From JADFUS01 sp964600025 (GTDB lineage: Bacteria > Bacteroidota > Bacteroidia > Bacteroidales > Rikenellaceae), in NCBI GenBank assembly GCA_964600025.1, contig CAZRHJ010000003.1, positions 17,764 to 81,763 of the forward strand: DNA of 64,000 nt. Reading direction: 5' to 3'. A program made the translations under genes and the position numbers. Under the pieces are notes generated by a model. That model was not told the origin of the DNA and made no database searches. It saw only the letters and a list, made by a program, of their open reading frames with translations. Numbering within the stretch: the first letter of the stretch is position 1; each line of letters begins with the position of its first letter. Below are positions 18,450-27,961 of the stretch, piece after piece.

Positions 18450-19847
18450 ATGTTACTATCTGTACTATTACCTATTATCTTCATAATCGGAATTATTCTG
18501 ATTGCAATGGAAGACAAAACTAAAATCAATAAAGCTGCCATAGCGACAGGAATGGCTATTATAATGTGGGGCTTTGTACTATCGCACATCTCAACACTTG
18601 TAGGAGTTGTAGATAAAAACGTAATGGAAGTTTTTATCAAAAACAACAATTTGCTTGGTGTTTCGGCAGAAGAGGGAACTTACCAATTTTTCAAGGATAT
18701 TCTATTGATAGATAAATTGGGCGAAGTTGCTACAACAATTTTCTTTGTAATGGCAACTATGGTAATTATCGAACTAATCGACAACAATGGTGGATTTAGA
18801 GTAATTACCGAAAACATTAAGATTAGAGACAAACGCAAATTATTGTGGGTGATTGCATTCCTATCATTTTTCATTTCTGCACTTCTTGATAATATTGCCG
18901 CAGCAGTTGTGATTATCGCACTACTTCGCAAACTATTGACAGAACAAAAAGACAGATGGATATTTGCTTGTACAACTATCATTGCAGCCAACGCTGGTGG
19001 TTCGTGGTCGCCTATCGGTGATGTTACAACAATATTATTGTGGTCGAGCAAACACATTACTGCCCTACACCAAATATCTTATGTATTTATCCCAGCACTT
19101 GTAAATATGGCTATCCCAGTATATTTAGCTACTAAGTTTTTCAAAAAGGGAGAAATGCTTCCAGAGTTTAGCAATGAAAAAGAAATTATTGCTTGTAAAC
19201 GTAAGTATTTCGGTGGTTTGATTATGGTAATGGGAGTTTTATCACTTGCAATGGTTCCAGTGTTTACAGAACTTACAGGTCTTCCACCGTTTATGGGTGT
19301 ATTATTTGGACTTACAATCCTTTGGATATTCACAGATAGTGTTTATGGACGTGCACCAATCAGCGAACATCACAAAATGTCTGTTATCAAAATGTTTGCA
19401 CGTATTGATATGGCAACAATAATGTTTTTCTTTGGTATTTTGATGAGTGTTGCTGCTATTGATTCTGCTGGTATTTTGAAAGAGCTTGGAGATTCTGTTT
19501 CTGGTGTTATTTCAGAGCCATTACTAATAAGTTTCATAGTTGGTATTTGTTCTTCATTTGTGGACAACGTTGCACTTGTGGCAGCCACAATGGGTATGTA
19601 TCCACTTGCAGATGCAAGTGCAGTAGGTATGGCAGCAAACTTTGTTGCAGATAGCGAGTTTTGGACTTTCTTGGCATACTGTGGCGTAACTGGCGGTAGT
19701 ATTTTGATTATCGGCTCAGCTACTGGCGTTACAGTAATGGGTATGGAGGGAGTATCTTTTATGTACTACCTAAAACGTTTCTCACTATTGGCATTAGCAG
19801 GATATATTGCAGGAGCTGCTTGTTTCCTTGTTCTAAATGTTTTATAA
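18450..19847 (+). CDS. nhaD: NhaD-type Na+/H+ antiporter
   Basis: A 465-residue inner-membrane protein of the ion transporter superfamily. Characteristic stretches: ALLDNIAAAVVIIALL, NAGGSWSPIGDVTTILLW (near residue 180), FFFGILMSVAAIDSAGIL, and the second half-repeat FVDNVALVAATMGMYPL with CGVTGGSILIIGSATGV. It exchanges internal sodium (or lithium) for protons. It is divergent from the receptor-like gene and has its own promoter and terminator, so it is regulated alone. It is distinct from the NhaC antiporter 5 kb upstream. Confidence 0.9.
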   Translation: MLLSVLLPIIFIIGIILIAMEDKTKINKAAIATGMAIIMWGFVLSHISTLVGVVDKNVMEVFIKNNNLLGVSAEEGTYQFFKDILLIDKLGEVATTIFFVMATMVIIELIDNNGGFRVITENIKIRDKRKLLWVIAFLSFFISALLDNIAAAVVIIALLRKLLTEQKDRWIFACTTIIAANAGGSWSPIGDVTTILLWSSKHITALHQISYVFIPALVNMAIPVYLATKFFKKGEMLPEFSNEKEIIACKRKYFGGLIMVMGVLSLAMVPVFTELTGLPPFMGVLFGLTILWIFTDSVYGRAPISEHHKMSVIKMFARIDMATIMFFFGILMSVAAIDSAGILKELGDSVSGVISEPLLISFIVGICSSFVDNVALVAATMGMYPLADASAVGMAANFVADSEFWTFLAYCGVTGGSILIIGSATGVTVMGMEGVSFMYYLKRFSLLALAGYIAGAACFLVLNVL

Positions 19848-19870
19848 CAAATAAAATTTCAAACATAATT

Positions 19871-19904
19871 AATCACATTGCATAGTATTATGCAATGTGA
19901 TTTT
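19871..19904 (+). terminator. Intrinsic terminator after nhaD
   Basis: AATCACATTGCATA pairs with TATGCAATGTGATT around GTAT, followed by TTG. It starts 23 bases past the stop codon. Confidence 0.8.
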
Positions 19905-20060
19905 GTACTAAAAGACCACATAATAAGAATTTTAAATTCAAATTGGCACAAATATTGGTATTATTTTCTATATTTTTGGTCTAAACAGCGTTTCAAATAA
20001 AATATTACATAATTTGTATGTAAATTTGCAAACAGAAATAAATAAAACAGTATAAAACTA

Positions 20061-21479
20061 ATGAGAATCAAATGTATTTTTACGGCATTTATATTTAGCC
20101 TTATGGCTTTTGCGTCGATGGCACAAGAGTCTAATCGCTACATATATTTTAGCGATGCGTTGAGCTTAGCGAATGCTCAAAATCTTAATTTAGTTGCAAA
20201 TGAGTACGAACACTCTGCCCTACTTTTAGACAAGAAAGCAGCAGCAGGTTTGCGTTCGCCTCAATTTGGACTTATGGCAAATTATTCAATTATGTCCCAA
20301 AATATTGGTTTTGATTTCAATGGATTAAAAGCTCCTGTGGGAGGTATTTTAGACAAACTAAACATCAATCCAGCTTTCAAACCACTTATAAAGGATTTAA
20401 TGTCAAAGCCTTGGGAACTTACACTTCAAGACAATAATTTTGGAGTATTTGGTGCAACAATGGTAGCCCCAATCTATATGGGTGGCAAAATCAATGCTGC
20501 GAACAACGCTGCCAAAATCCGTATTCGTGAGAGCGAAAACAAAAATCAAAAGGACAAATCTGCACTTTACTCAGAATTAGTAGAAAGATATTTTGGACTT
20601 GCACTTGCACAACAAGTTGTAAATGTACGTAATGAAGTATTGGCAGGTATGCAAAAGCACTACAATGATGCTGTTGCTCTCGAAAAAAATGGTATGATTG
20701 CCAACGGCGAGAAACTATATGCAGAAATGTTTTTTGAAAAAGCAAAAACCGAGAAACAAAAATCTTCTCGTGATGTTGCTTCTATCAACACTGCACTCGA
20801 AAACACACTAAACGCAAAAGGTAGCTACCAACCTCTTACAAATATGTTTATTTTGACGACGGTTGAGCCATTAGACTATTTTGTAAATTACGCAATGCAA
20901 AATAGCCCAATCCTAAAACAAGTAGATTTCAAGAAAGAATTAGCAGAACAACAAGTCAAAGCAAAACTTTCGGAATTACTGCCAACAGTTTCGGCAATAG
21001 GTGCAGCAAACATTGTTGATTATCAAGTTACTGACCTTATTCCACGAGCATTTGTAGGGGTTAATATCAACTACAAACTATTTAACGGAACAAGAAATAT
21101 TCACGAATACAAATCAGCCAAGGAAACAGTCAAAAGAGTTGATGTTATCAAACGCAAAGCAGAGTTGGATATAGCAACCTTAATCGAAAAGAATTATAAC
21201 GATATTCTTTCACTTGCCGAGCAAGTAGAAAGCTACCAAAAGAATATTGAGTTTGCAGAAGAATATTACAGAGTAAAAACAAAAGCATTTAACGAAGGTA
21301 TGGCATCTTCGTCAGATGTTGTTGATGCTCAACTAAACTTAGCGAAATCAAAAATAGAAAGATTGGAATTGGCATACAAATTTGATGTAGCGTTTGCAAA
21401 AATGCTCGAAGTTTGTGGTCTTAGCGATAGTTTCCAACGCTATATGGTTGGTGTAGGCTCAAAAGCAATTAGTTTTTAA
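20061..21479 (+). CDS. TolC-family outer-membrane efflux protein
   Basis: A 472-residue outer-membrane channel. The signal peptide at 1-21 ends SMAQ. The mature protein has the two long helical repeats of the OEP family (about 45-230 and 265-450), with coiled-coil-rich segments such as NEVLAGMQKHYNDAVALEKNGMI and, in the second repeat, EYYRVKTKAFNEGMASSSDVVDAQLN, which is diagnostic for TolC-like proteins. It is the first gene of a four-gene operon with an adaptor and two permeases, so it should be the exit duct of that efflux pump. No local TetR or MarR regulator is present. Confidence 0.88.
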   Translation: MRIKCIFTAFIFSLMAFASMAQESNRYIYFSDALSLANAQNLNLVANEYEHSALLLDKKAAAGLRSPQFGLMANYSIMSQNIGFDFNGLKAPVGGILDKLNINPAFKPLIKDLMSKPWELTLQDNNFGVFGATMVAPIYMGGKINAANNAAKIRIRESENKNQKDKSALYSELVERYFGLALAQQVVNVRNEVLAGMQKHYNDAVALEKNGMIANGEKLYAEMFFEKAKTEKQKSSRDVASINTALENTLNAKGSYQPLTNMFILTTVEPLDYFVNYAMQNSPILKQVDFKKELAEQQVKAKLSELLPTVSAIGAANIVDYQVTDLIPRAFVGVNINYKLFNGTRNIHEYKSAKETVKRVDVIKRKAELDIATLIEKNYNDILSLAEQVESYQKNIEFAEEYYRVKTKAFNEGMASSSDVVDAQLNLAKSKIERLELAYKFDVAFAKMLEVCGLSDSFQRYMVGVGSKAISF

Positions 21480-21501
21480 TAGAAAATAAAAATATAATAA
21501 T

Positions 21502-22479
21502 ATGAATAAGAAAGCATTAACAGTAATCTTAATTCTTGTAGGTTTTATAGTACTTACAATCGGAGGAACTTCATTGTTGCGTAGCGAGAAAGTTACAACA
21601 ATCCAAGGCGAAGTTGAATTAACAGAATCAAAAATATCTTCTAAACTTCCAGGAAGAATAGAAAATATGAAAGTTAAAGAGGGCGATAAAGTTAGCAAAA
21701 ATGATTTTTTGTATGCTATCACAACTCCCGAAATAGACGCAAAAATGGCACAAGTACAAGCTGTTAGACAAGCTGCAAAAGCTCAGAAACAAAAAGCAGA
21801 TGTAGGTGCAAGAAAACAAACTATTGGAAGTGCAAAAAACCTATGGAACAAAGCTGAGGCAGGTAGAGAATTTGCACAAAAAAGCTATAATAGAGTTGAA
21901 AACTTATACAAAGAGGGAGTTGTTCCACAACAAAAACTTGACGAAGTAAAAGCTCAATTAGAGGTAGCAAATGCAAACGCAAATGCTGCAAAATTGCAGT
22001 ACGAAATGGCAGTCGAGGGAGCTCAAAAAGAAGACAAAATGGCAGCCACAGCACTTGTTGCACAAGCTGACGGTGCAGTCAAAGAAGTTGAGTCATATTT
22101 GGCAGAAGCATCACAATATGCACCATTCGACGGTGAAATATCAAAAATCATTGCACAAAACGGCGAATTAGTAGGCACAGGTCTGCCAGTTATCACTGTT
22201 GTAGATATTGAAAACCCTTGGTTTGTATTCAACGTAAAAGAAACTTTGTTACCAAAAATGAAACAAGGCGACAAAGTAATGGTTTACGTTCCAGCATTGG
22301 ACAAAGATATTGAAATTGAAATTACAAGTATAGCCGTACAAGCAGATTATGCAACTTGGACAGCTACACGTTCTATTGGCACTTTCGACGTTAGAACATT
22401 TGAGGTTAAAGCCTACCCTACTCAAAAAACAAGCGAATTAAGAGCAGGAATGACTTGTGTTTTCACATTAGACAAATAG
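21502..22479 (+). CDS. HlyD-family periplasmic adaptor (membrane fusion protein)
   Basis: A 325-residue adaptor anchored by an N-terminal membrane helix (about residues 6-24). A biotinyl-lipoyl-like strand pair (SSKLPGRIENMKVKEGDKVSKND) precedes a long helical hairpin (about 75-195, many Ala/Gln/Lys) and a second lipoyl half (YAPFDGEISKIIAQNGELVGTG), then a beta-barrel domain. It links the inner-membrane permeases to the TolC-like channel. It is 22 bases after the tolC gene and 4 bases before the first permease gene. Confidence 0.9.
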   Translation: MNKKALTVILILVGFIVLTIGGTSLLRSEKVTTIQGEVELTESKISSKLPGRIENMKVKEGDKVSKNDFLYAITTPEIDAKMAQVQAVRQAAKAQKQKADVGARKQTIGSAKNLWNKAEAGREFAQKSYNRVENLYKEGVVPQQKLDEVKAQLEVANANANAAKLQYEMAVEGAQKEDKMAATALVAQADGAVKEVESYLAEASQYAPFDGEISKIIAQNGELVGTGLPVITVVDIENPWFVFNVKETLLPKMKQGDKVMVYVPALDKDIEIEITSIAVQADYATWTATRSIGTFDVRTFEVKAYPTQKTSELRAGMTCVFTLDK

Positions 22480-22483
22480 TAAT

Positions 22484-23647
22484 ATGATTAAAGAAAGTAG
22501 TTTTTTAAAAGTTATTTGCCGAGAATTTAGGCTACTAAAACAAAGGAAATCATTTCTTGCAGGAATGATTCTAATACCTTTGGTTAGCTTTGTCTTTTTG
22601 CTTACATTTTTTGGTAATAGCGAACTGAGAAAACTACCTATTGCAGTAGTAGACAAAGACAACTCTACCCTAACTCGCAAACTGACAAGAATGTATGATG
22701 CTACGGCAGGATTACAAGTCAAATATATGCCCCAGAGTGTTGAAGAGGCAAAACAAATGATGTTTGACGCAAAAGTAGATGCAGTTGTCTATCTTCCCGA
22801 AGGAATACAAAAAGACGTATATTCTGGCACAACGGCAAAACCAATAGTTTGGATTAACGCAACAAGATATTTGGGTTCATCATTGATGTTCAAAGATTTG
22901 TTATATACAAGTTATTTGTTTAATGCAGGTGTCGAAATGCAACTTTTGACTTCCTCAGGCAAAAGCCCATCAGAGGCTTATGGTTTGGCAGTTCCAATCA
23001 AATACGAAAAACACGTTTTGTTTAACCCATATCTATCCTATGGTTACTATCTGATATCTCCATTCAATATGCTATTTTTATTGATTTGTGCTATCACTTG
23101 GACACTATTTAGCGTTGGATTGGAATACAAAGAACAAACGGCACAAGATTGGTTAGACACTGCGGGAGGTTCGCCCTATACAGCGGTTTTTGCAAAAATA
23201 TTACCCTATACCCTATATTTTTCAATGTTTTTTGTAGTGGCAAATTTTGTAATATATGCTATTTACAAAGCACCACTAAATGACAGTATTTGGGAACTTT
23301 CATTATTAGGATTTTTAGTAATTTTTGCATACCAAGCAGTAGGTTTAATTTTCTTTGTTTTGGCTAAAAAATTAATGGTTGCTATGTCGTTTTCGGCAGC
23401 TATCACAACTATGTCGTTCACAATGGCAGGTTTGACTTTTCCGTTGATAGCAATGGCAAAACCAATATACTATTTGGCTCATTTATTCCCATATACTTAC
23501 TATATCGAGGGTTATGTGGATATATTGAGAGGCTCACCACAAGGAGCAATTCTAAAAATGATAGCTGTACTGCTTATCTATACAGTTATTGTTATAGTGG
23601 TAACTCCTTTTATCGTAAAACGCACCTTAAACCCATATAATGAATAA
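22484..23647 (+). CDS. ABC-2-type permease (first of pair)
   Basis: A 387-residue membrane protein of the ABC2_membrane_3 type: an N-terminal helix (about 24-44), a large periplasmic region of about 140 residues containing the hallmark LPIAVVDKDNSTLTRKL, and a block of five or six helices from about residue 190. It is paired with a similar permease 5 bases downstream, giving a heterodimeric inner-membrane unit. No ATP-binding subunit is encoded in the operon, so energy must come from an ATPase elsewhere or another mechanism. Substrate unknown; drugs, lipids or envelope molecules are possible. Confidence 0.85.
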   Translation: MIKESSFLKVICREFRLLKQRKSFLAGMILIPLVSFVFLLTFFGNSELRKLPIAVVDKDNSTLTRKLTRMYDATAGLQVKYMPQSVEEAKQMMFDAKVDAVVYLPEGIQKDVYSGTTAKPIVWINATRYLGSSLMFKDLLYTSYLFNAGVEMQLLTSSGKSPSEAYGLAVPIKYEKHVLFNPYLSYGYYLISPFNMLFLLICAITWTLFSVGLEYKEQTAQDWLDTAGGSPYTAVFAKILPYTLYFSMFFVVANFVIYAIYKAPLNDSIWELSLLGFLVIFAYQAVGLIFFVLAKKLMVAMSFSAAITTMSFTMAGLTFPLIAMAKPIYYLAHLFPYTYYIEGYVDILRGSPQGAILKMIAVLLIYTVIVIVVTPFIVKRTLNPYNE

Positions 23648-23652
23648 AAGCT

Positions 23653-24828
23653 ATGAATAAGATAATTAAATATTTAGAAGATATATTCTGCTCTATTCGT
23701 AACGAAGCAAATATAGTTTTTGGGGACTTTGGTATATTTTTGATAACTGCACTTGCAATAGTAATCTACGGATTTTTGTACTCATATTCTTACTCCACAG
23801 AAATTCTCGAAAAAACTCCTGTGGCAGTAGTAGATAATGACAATTCAAAATACAGTAGAGAGTTTATCCAACGCCTTTCGCACACCCAAAACGTTGAAGT
23901 GAGCTATGAGCCACAAGATTTGAAAGAGGCAGAGGAGCTTATGTACGACCGCAAGGTATATGGGATATTATATTTCAAAAAGGGTTTTGAAAAAGATATA
24001 ATGAATGGTAAAACAGGTAATTTTGCTATTTACGCCGACGGCAGTTATTTCTTAGCATACAAACAAGTATTTATTGCGGCCAATTTTGTTATGATGGAAA
24101 TGTCAAAACAAATTAATGATTTCAGATACTCAATGGCTGGTATGCCCCACCAAAAAGCAGAGTTTTTGAGCCGACCAATAGATATGCAACATCAACTTTT
24201 GTATAACAGATATCAGGGTTATGGTTCATTCCTTATGCCAGCAATATTAATGCTTATCATACAACAGACTATTTTGATGTCTTGCGGTATGGTTGCAGGT
24301 AAAATTCGTGAAAAAAACTGGCAGAAAGATATATATTACTCTCCTGACGGCAGAAAATACAATTCAAGCTCAATTATCATAGGCAAAGCAATTTTCCTAT
24401 GTATTGTAAACATTCCTCTTTGGGCATTTGTAATGACTTATATATATACTATATTTGGTCTTCCTGCACTTGGAAACATTTGGGAAGTTATGGCACTTAT
24501 CATTCCATATATCCTATCATCTACATTCTTGGGCTTGGGTATGGCAACATTCTACAAATATCGTGAATCTGTAATACTGTATATGTTCTTTACATCTATT
24601 GTGTTTTTGCTCTTGACAGGCGTTTCGTGGCCACAATCTGGTATGCCAGAGTTAATGGTATGGTTCTCCTACCTAATCCCATCAACAAGTGCTGTAAACG
24701 GATTTATTTGGCTACAAACAATGGGAGCAAATATGTCAAACATAAGCAATTTTTATTGGATACTTTGGGCATTAACTGCTGTATTCTTTATATTTGCACT
24801 TATATGTTACCGCAAAAGAATAAAATAA
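23653..24828 (+). CDS. ABC-2-type permease (second of pair)
   Basis: A 391-residue protein with the same layout as its upstream neighbour: a membrane helix at about 27-47, the periplasmic hallmark TPVAVVDNDNSKYSREF, and multiple helices from about residue 195 to the end. Last gene of the operon. Its stop codon (24826-24828) lies inside a 26-bp sequence that is repeated 264 bases further on, at the start of a run of dispersed-element copies. Confidence 0.85.
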   Translation: MNKIIKYLEDIFCSIRNEANIVFGDFGIFLITALAIVIYGFLYSYSYSTEILEKTPVAVVDNDNSKYSREFIQRLSHTQNVEVSYEPQDLKEAEELMYDRKVYGILYFKKGFEKDIMNGKTGNFAIYADGSYFLAYKQVFIAANFVMMEMSKQINDFRYSMAGMPHQKAEFLSRPIDMQHQLLYNRYQGYGSFLMPAILMLIIQQTILMSCGMVAGKIREKNWQKDIYYSPDGRKYNSSSIIIGKAIFLCIVNIPLWAFVMTYIYTIFGLPALGNIWEVMALIIPYILSSTFLGLGMATFYKYRESVILYMFFTSIVFLLLTGVSWPQSGMPELMVWFSYLIPSTSAVNGFIWLQTMGANMSNISNFYWILWALTAVFFIFALICYRKRIK

Positions 24829-25109
24829 TGTAGCATTGCGGATTGTTAAACTGAAACTCGCCTATCTTGTCTATTTCACTGATGCTCATAATTCACGTAC
24901 GCCAGTACGCTACATTATGACCATCAGCAAAATAGCCTAAGAGATCCGAGTTTATTTGGAGCTTGTATGAATTCTAAAAGATAAAAATTTTAAAAATTAT
25001 TTTTCCAAACCCCTCACAAATTAAAACACCGTAATATATTGTTGCATAATCTATTGCAATGTTTTTTTTTATCAGACAGCAATATAAAATAATGTAGCAT
25101 TGCGGATTG
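24820..25109 (+). repeat. 26-bp direct repeat flanking an element copy
   Basis: The 26-bp sequence beginning ATAAAATAATGTAGC occurs at 24820-24845 and again at 25084-25109. The first copy includes the stop codon of the second permease. A nearby third GTAGCATTG occurs at 25195. This suggests a local duplication of a gene 3' end plus the element start. Confidence 0.85.
24829..25083 (+). repeat. Dispersed palindromic element, full-length copy
   Basis: A-arm GAAACTCGCCTATCTTG, core CTATTTCACTGATGCTCATAAT ... ATTATGACCATCAGC, B-arm GATCCGAGTTTATTTGGAGC and ATCAGACAGCAATA end. It starts directly after the permease stop codon and is co-oriented with the gene. The A-end itself is altered (GTAGCATTGCGGATTG instead of TACTGTCCGC). 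Confidence 0.85.
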
Positions 25110-25117
25110 AAAAACTG

Positions 25118-25161
25118 AAACTTGCCTATCTTGTTAATTCTAAGATAGGCAAGTTTTTTTT
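25118..25161 (+). terminator. Hairpin with T run built from the element's outer arms
   Basis: AAACTTGCCTATCTT (25118-25132) pairs perfectly with AAGATAGGCAAGTTT (25142-25156) around a 9-base loop, followed by eight T residues. The stem sequence is the dispersed element's A-arm and its complement, so this is a deleted element with the form of an intrinsic terminator. Confidence 0.8.
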
Positions 25162-25194
25162 GCAGATAGTTCAAAAAACATACAACATAAAAAA

Positions 25195-25320
25195 GTAGCA
25201 TTGTCAGCTAAAAACGAAACTCGTATCTCTTAGGCTATTTTGCATATATAACGTAGCGTACTGGCGTACGTGAAGCAGAGCAACGGTGAAATAGAAAAGA
25301 TAGGAAAGTTTCGTTTTTTA
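25195..25320. repeat. Dispersed palindromic element, short form with two A-type ends
   Basis: Begins GTCAGCTAAAAACGAAACTCG and ends GATAGGAAAGTTTCGTTTTTTAAC, so both termini are of the A type. The interior keeps TTAGGCTATTTTGC and ACGTAGCGTACTGGCGTACGT. Confidence 0.8.
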
Positions 25321-25330
25321 ACAATTATTT

Positions 25331-25364
25331 CCTCCATTTTTGGCAAAAAAGCTAAAAATGGAGG
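25331..25364. repeat. 11-bp inverted repeat
   Basis: CCTCCATTTTT (25331-25341) pairs with AAAAATGGAGG (25354-25364) around a 12-base loop, without a T run. The adjoining 25388-25465 resembles 51800-51880 (a second repeat family; see findings). Confidence 0.6.
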
Positions 25365-25487
25365 GGAATTAACACTTACAAAAAAGGGTACAAAAACAGG
25401 CTTTCGTTACCCATAAATGACAATAAGCGAAACATCTGGCAAACAAATATTTGGTATTTACAGAAAACAAAGTTATTCAAAATTACA

Positions 25488-25515
25488 CAAAAAAAGGCTC
25501 AGCCAAAGCTGAGCC
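25488..25515 (-). terminator. Intrinsic terminator after the BspA-like gene
   Basis: On the minus strand GGCTCAG, loop, CTGAGCC (25496-25515) is followed by a T run (25488-25495), about 41 bases after the stop codon at 25557. Confidence 0.85.
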
Positions 25516-25556
25516 ACAAAAATCAAATTTTTGTAAGTATGATTACTTAAAACTTA

Positions 25557-27683
25557 TTATTCTTCAGTTTCAAATTTCTCAACAGTATTAACTTCTTTGA
25601 AATACTTAGTGATAGCAGCATTTTCTTTGTATGCTTTCTCAGATGATTTCAAAACAGTGATAGAAGCTTGTTTAGCGTCTGTTGGGAATGCAAATTCCTT
25701 AGTTACCAAGTCGTAAGCAAATGCAGGAACAGCAGCAGCTTTACAAACTACTTTAAGATTTTTAGCATTATTAAATGCTCTTTTCTCTACAGATTTGATA
25801 CCAGTACCAAAAGTTACAGTAACACCATCAAAATCAATTCCTAAATAAGCAGCCTCGCCAATAGTAGCAACTTTATCACCAAATTCTAAGTTAGCCTTAG
25901 GAGAAAGCTTAGCCCAAGCAAATGCAAGTTTTTCGATAGTAGTAAGGTCTTTACCAAGTTTGAAAGAAACACCTTTTTCAGAATTATAAGCAGCTCCATA
26001 GAATGCTCCTTCAGAAATTGTAGTTACGTTTGATAAATCAATAGCTCCTTCTAAATTATTAGTATAGCTAAATACATATTTAGGCAATACCTTAACATCT
26101 TTGTGCAGTTTAATAAATGTAATTGCAGTGTTTTGGAATGCACCTTCACCAAGAACATATTTATCAGTAATTGTTAATGTATCTTTGATAGACATATTCT
26201 GTCTGAAAGCTTCTTTACCAATATTAACAACTTTCTCACCTAAAATAATAGGAGCATTATCTGTTAGTTTAAACGCAGCAAAAGCTCGCTCAGGAATATC
26301 TTTAAAGTTAACTACAAATCCTTTATAATCTTTTGGCAAAGTAACTCCGCTCATATTTAAGCCAAAAAAAGAATATTTACCAATTTTAGTAACAGTTGCT
26401 GGAATTTGCAATAAAGAATCTTGGATTATTGTTCTATAAAAAGCTACTTCACCAATTTCAGCTAATTTAGCAGGTAGTACTACATCTGAAAGATTCATTT
26501 GACTGAAAGCATCTTTTGGTAGAACTGTATTTTTCAAACCAGATAAATCAATTGATGCTCCTTCATTTGCATAACGTTTAATTTCAGAAAAATCATCATC
26601 TGCAAGTGTACCTGTAAGCACAATTTTATCATATTTAGCACTCCAATAATTACCCATAAACACATCAGAAAAAGAAAGACCAGCAGGAATATTAGCTACC
26701 AATACACCTTCTTTACCTTGTTTAACAGTAATAAAGTTGTCTTCACCAGTAGTTTCGTTTTTGATATTGATTTTACCAGTACGGATATCTTCTTTACCTT
26801 CTGTAAATGCTGCAACTTGGAACTTCATAGTGTCAGCAACAACAGCTTTAGTTTCTACTGGCAGAACTTGGCTAATCCAGTTGTCTTCTTTTGCAATCAC
26901 CACTTTATATTTGTAGTTAGTTTCCATTACAAATTCAACTTCACCAGCGTTATGGTCAAAAGCATAATCAGGAGTTAATACTCTCAAATCATCACCTTTA
27001 GCTTGGCTAACTTTGATATAGTTTTTGTAATCTTTTGCATAACCAAGATCATTTTCACCATCAAAGAAAACGATATAACCAGTACGAGCAGCACCACTAT
27101 TTGCAGCAATTTCGAAAGTTGCTGTATGTTTAGTCATACCTTTTGTTTTAACGTCCTTGAATTCATCTAATGCAATCCAACTGATAGCTTTTGGTTTTTC
27201 TGCGTTAATATTATCAACATACTGAACTGATAGGTCAGATAGATTTTGTGATAGCTCAACTTTAAGAGTTTGTTTTTTGTAAGTAACTTTTTGCTCTTCG
27301 TTTGGAGTCATAACAACAGCTCTCGCACGACGTTGAGTCAATTTGAAAGTACGTTTGAAACCCTCTACAAGAACAGAAATTTCAGCAGTTCTATCGTCTG
27401 CTGTTTCATTTTTTGGCAAAGTAACAGTTAAGTCGAAGTTACCTGCTACACCAGAAGTTTCTGAAACTACAACACCAGCAACACCTGCTACTTCGAGTGT
27501 CCAAGGTTCAGAACTTATCATAGATAGAGGGTAAGTAGTTACATCGTTTGCGATATAAGCACTTTGCTCTCCACCATTGAAAACTACTTCTAATTCCTCA
27601 TAAGCAATCTTATCGGTACAAGAAGTAAAAACATACGCACTGCTAAAAATTAGCATAAGTGCAAATAGTAAAGTTTTTTTCAT
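25557..27683 (-). CDS. Surface lipoprotein with BACON-like domains and BspA leucine-rich repeats
   Basis: A 708-residue lipoprotein. Signal peptide with lipobox ending SSAYVFTSC, Cys22. Residues about 33-118 look like a BACON domain (SSEPWTLEVAG, then DRTAEISVLVEGFKRTFKLTQ), and two further domains at about 120-230 and 235-330 have the same strand pattern and end. Residues about 375-650 carry LRR_5/BspA repeats (IGEVAFYRT, IGKYSFFGL, IGKEAFRQN, ISEGAFYGA, IEKLAFAWA, IGEAAYLGI, VEKRAFNNA). BspA-type repeats mediate protein or host-surface binding in known cases; the partner here is unknown. It is flanked by repeats and a lone XRE regulator. Confidence 0.85.
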   Translation of the reverse strand: MKKTLLFALMLIFSSAYVFTSCTDKIAYEELEVVFNGGEQSAYIANDVTTYPLSMISSEPWTLEVAGVAGVVVSETSGVAGNFDLTVTLPKNETADDRTAEISVLVEGFKRTFKLTQRRARAVVMTPNEEQKVTYKKQTLKVELSQNLSDLSVQYVDNINAEKPKAISWIALDEFKDVKTKGMTKHTATFEIAANSGAARTGYIVFFDGENDLGYAKDYKNYIKVSQAKGDDLRVLTPDYAFDHNAGEVEFVMETNYKYKVVIAKEDNWISQVLPVETKAVVADTMKFQVAAFTEGKEDIRTGKINIKNETTGEDNFITVKQGKEGVLVANIPAGLSFSDVFMGNYWSAKYDKIVLTGTLADDDFSEIKRYANEGASIDLSGLKNTVLPKDAFSQMNLSDVVLPAKLAEIGEVAFYRTIIQDSLLQIPATVTKIGKYSFFGLNMSGVTLPKDYKGFVVNFKDIPERAFAAFKLTDNAPIILGEKVVNIGKEAFRQNMSIKDTLTITDKYVLGEGAFQNTAITFIKLHKDVKVLPKYVFSYTNNLEGAIDLSNVTTISEGAFYGAAYNSEKGVSFKLGKDLTTIEKLAFAWAKLSPKANLEFGDKVATIGEAAYLGIDFDGVTVTFGTGIKSVEKRAFNNAKNLKVVCKAAAVPAFAYDLVTKEFAFPTDAKQASITVLKSSEKAYKENAAITKYFKEVNTVEKFETEE

Positions 27684-27909
27684 TTTGCTTTAATTTTTAA
27701 TTATTAATAAAGATGTGAATTCCTAATTATAGTTTTTTAGTAAAATAAATATTTTTAGGTTTTATATTTTTCTACTAACCTTACATACTATAACAAATAT
27801 AATAAATTGAATAGCAAACACTTAAATAATAGATTTTTACTAAATATCTAAATTATACTACGATTTATTTATATCTGTTTACTGCAAATATAATACACAT
27901 TTCTGTATG

Positions 27910-27925
27910 TGCAAAATATTTTGCA
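27910..27925. promoter_or_regulatory. Perfect 16-bp palindrome upstream of the XRE gene (possible operator)
   Basis: TGCAAAATATTTTGCA, centred about 44 bases before the XRE start codon and preceded by a shorter dyad (CACAT...ATGTG at 27897-27911). A dyad of this size at this distance suits an autoregulatory XRE site. Binding is inference. Confidence 0.45.
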
Positions 27926-27961
27926 AAAAAAATTACATTGCAAACGAAAAATTAGTGAAAA

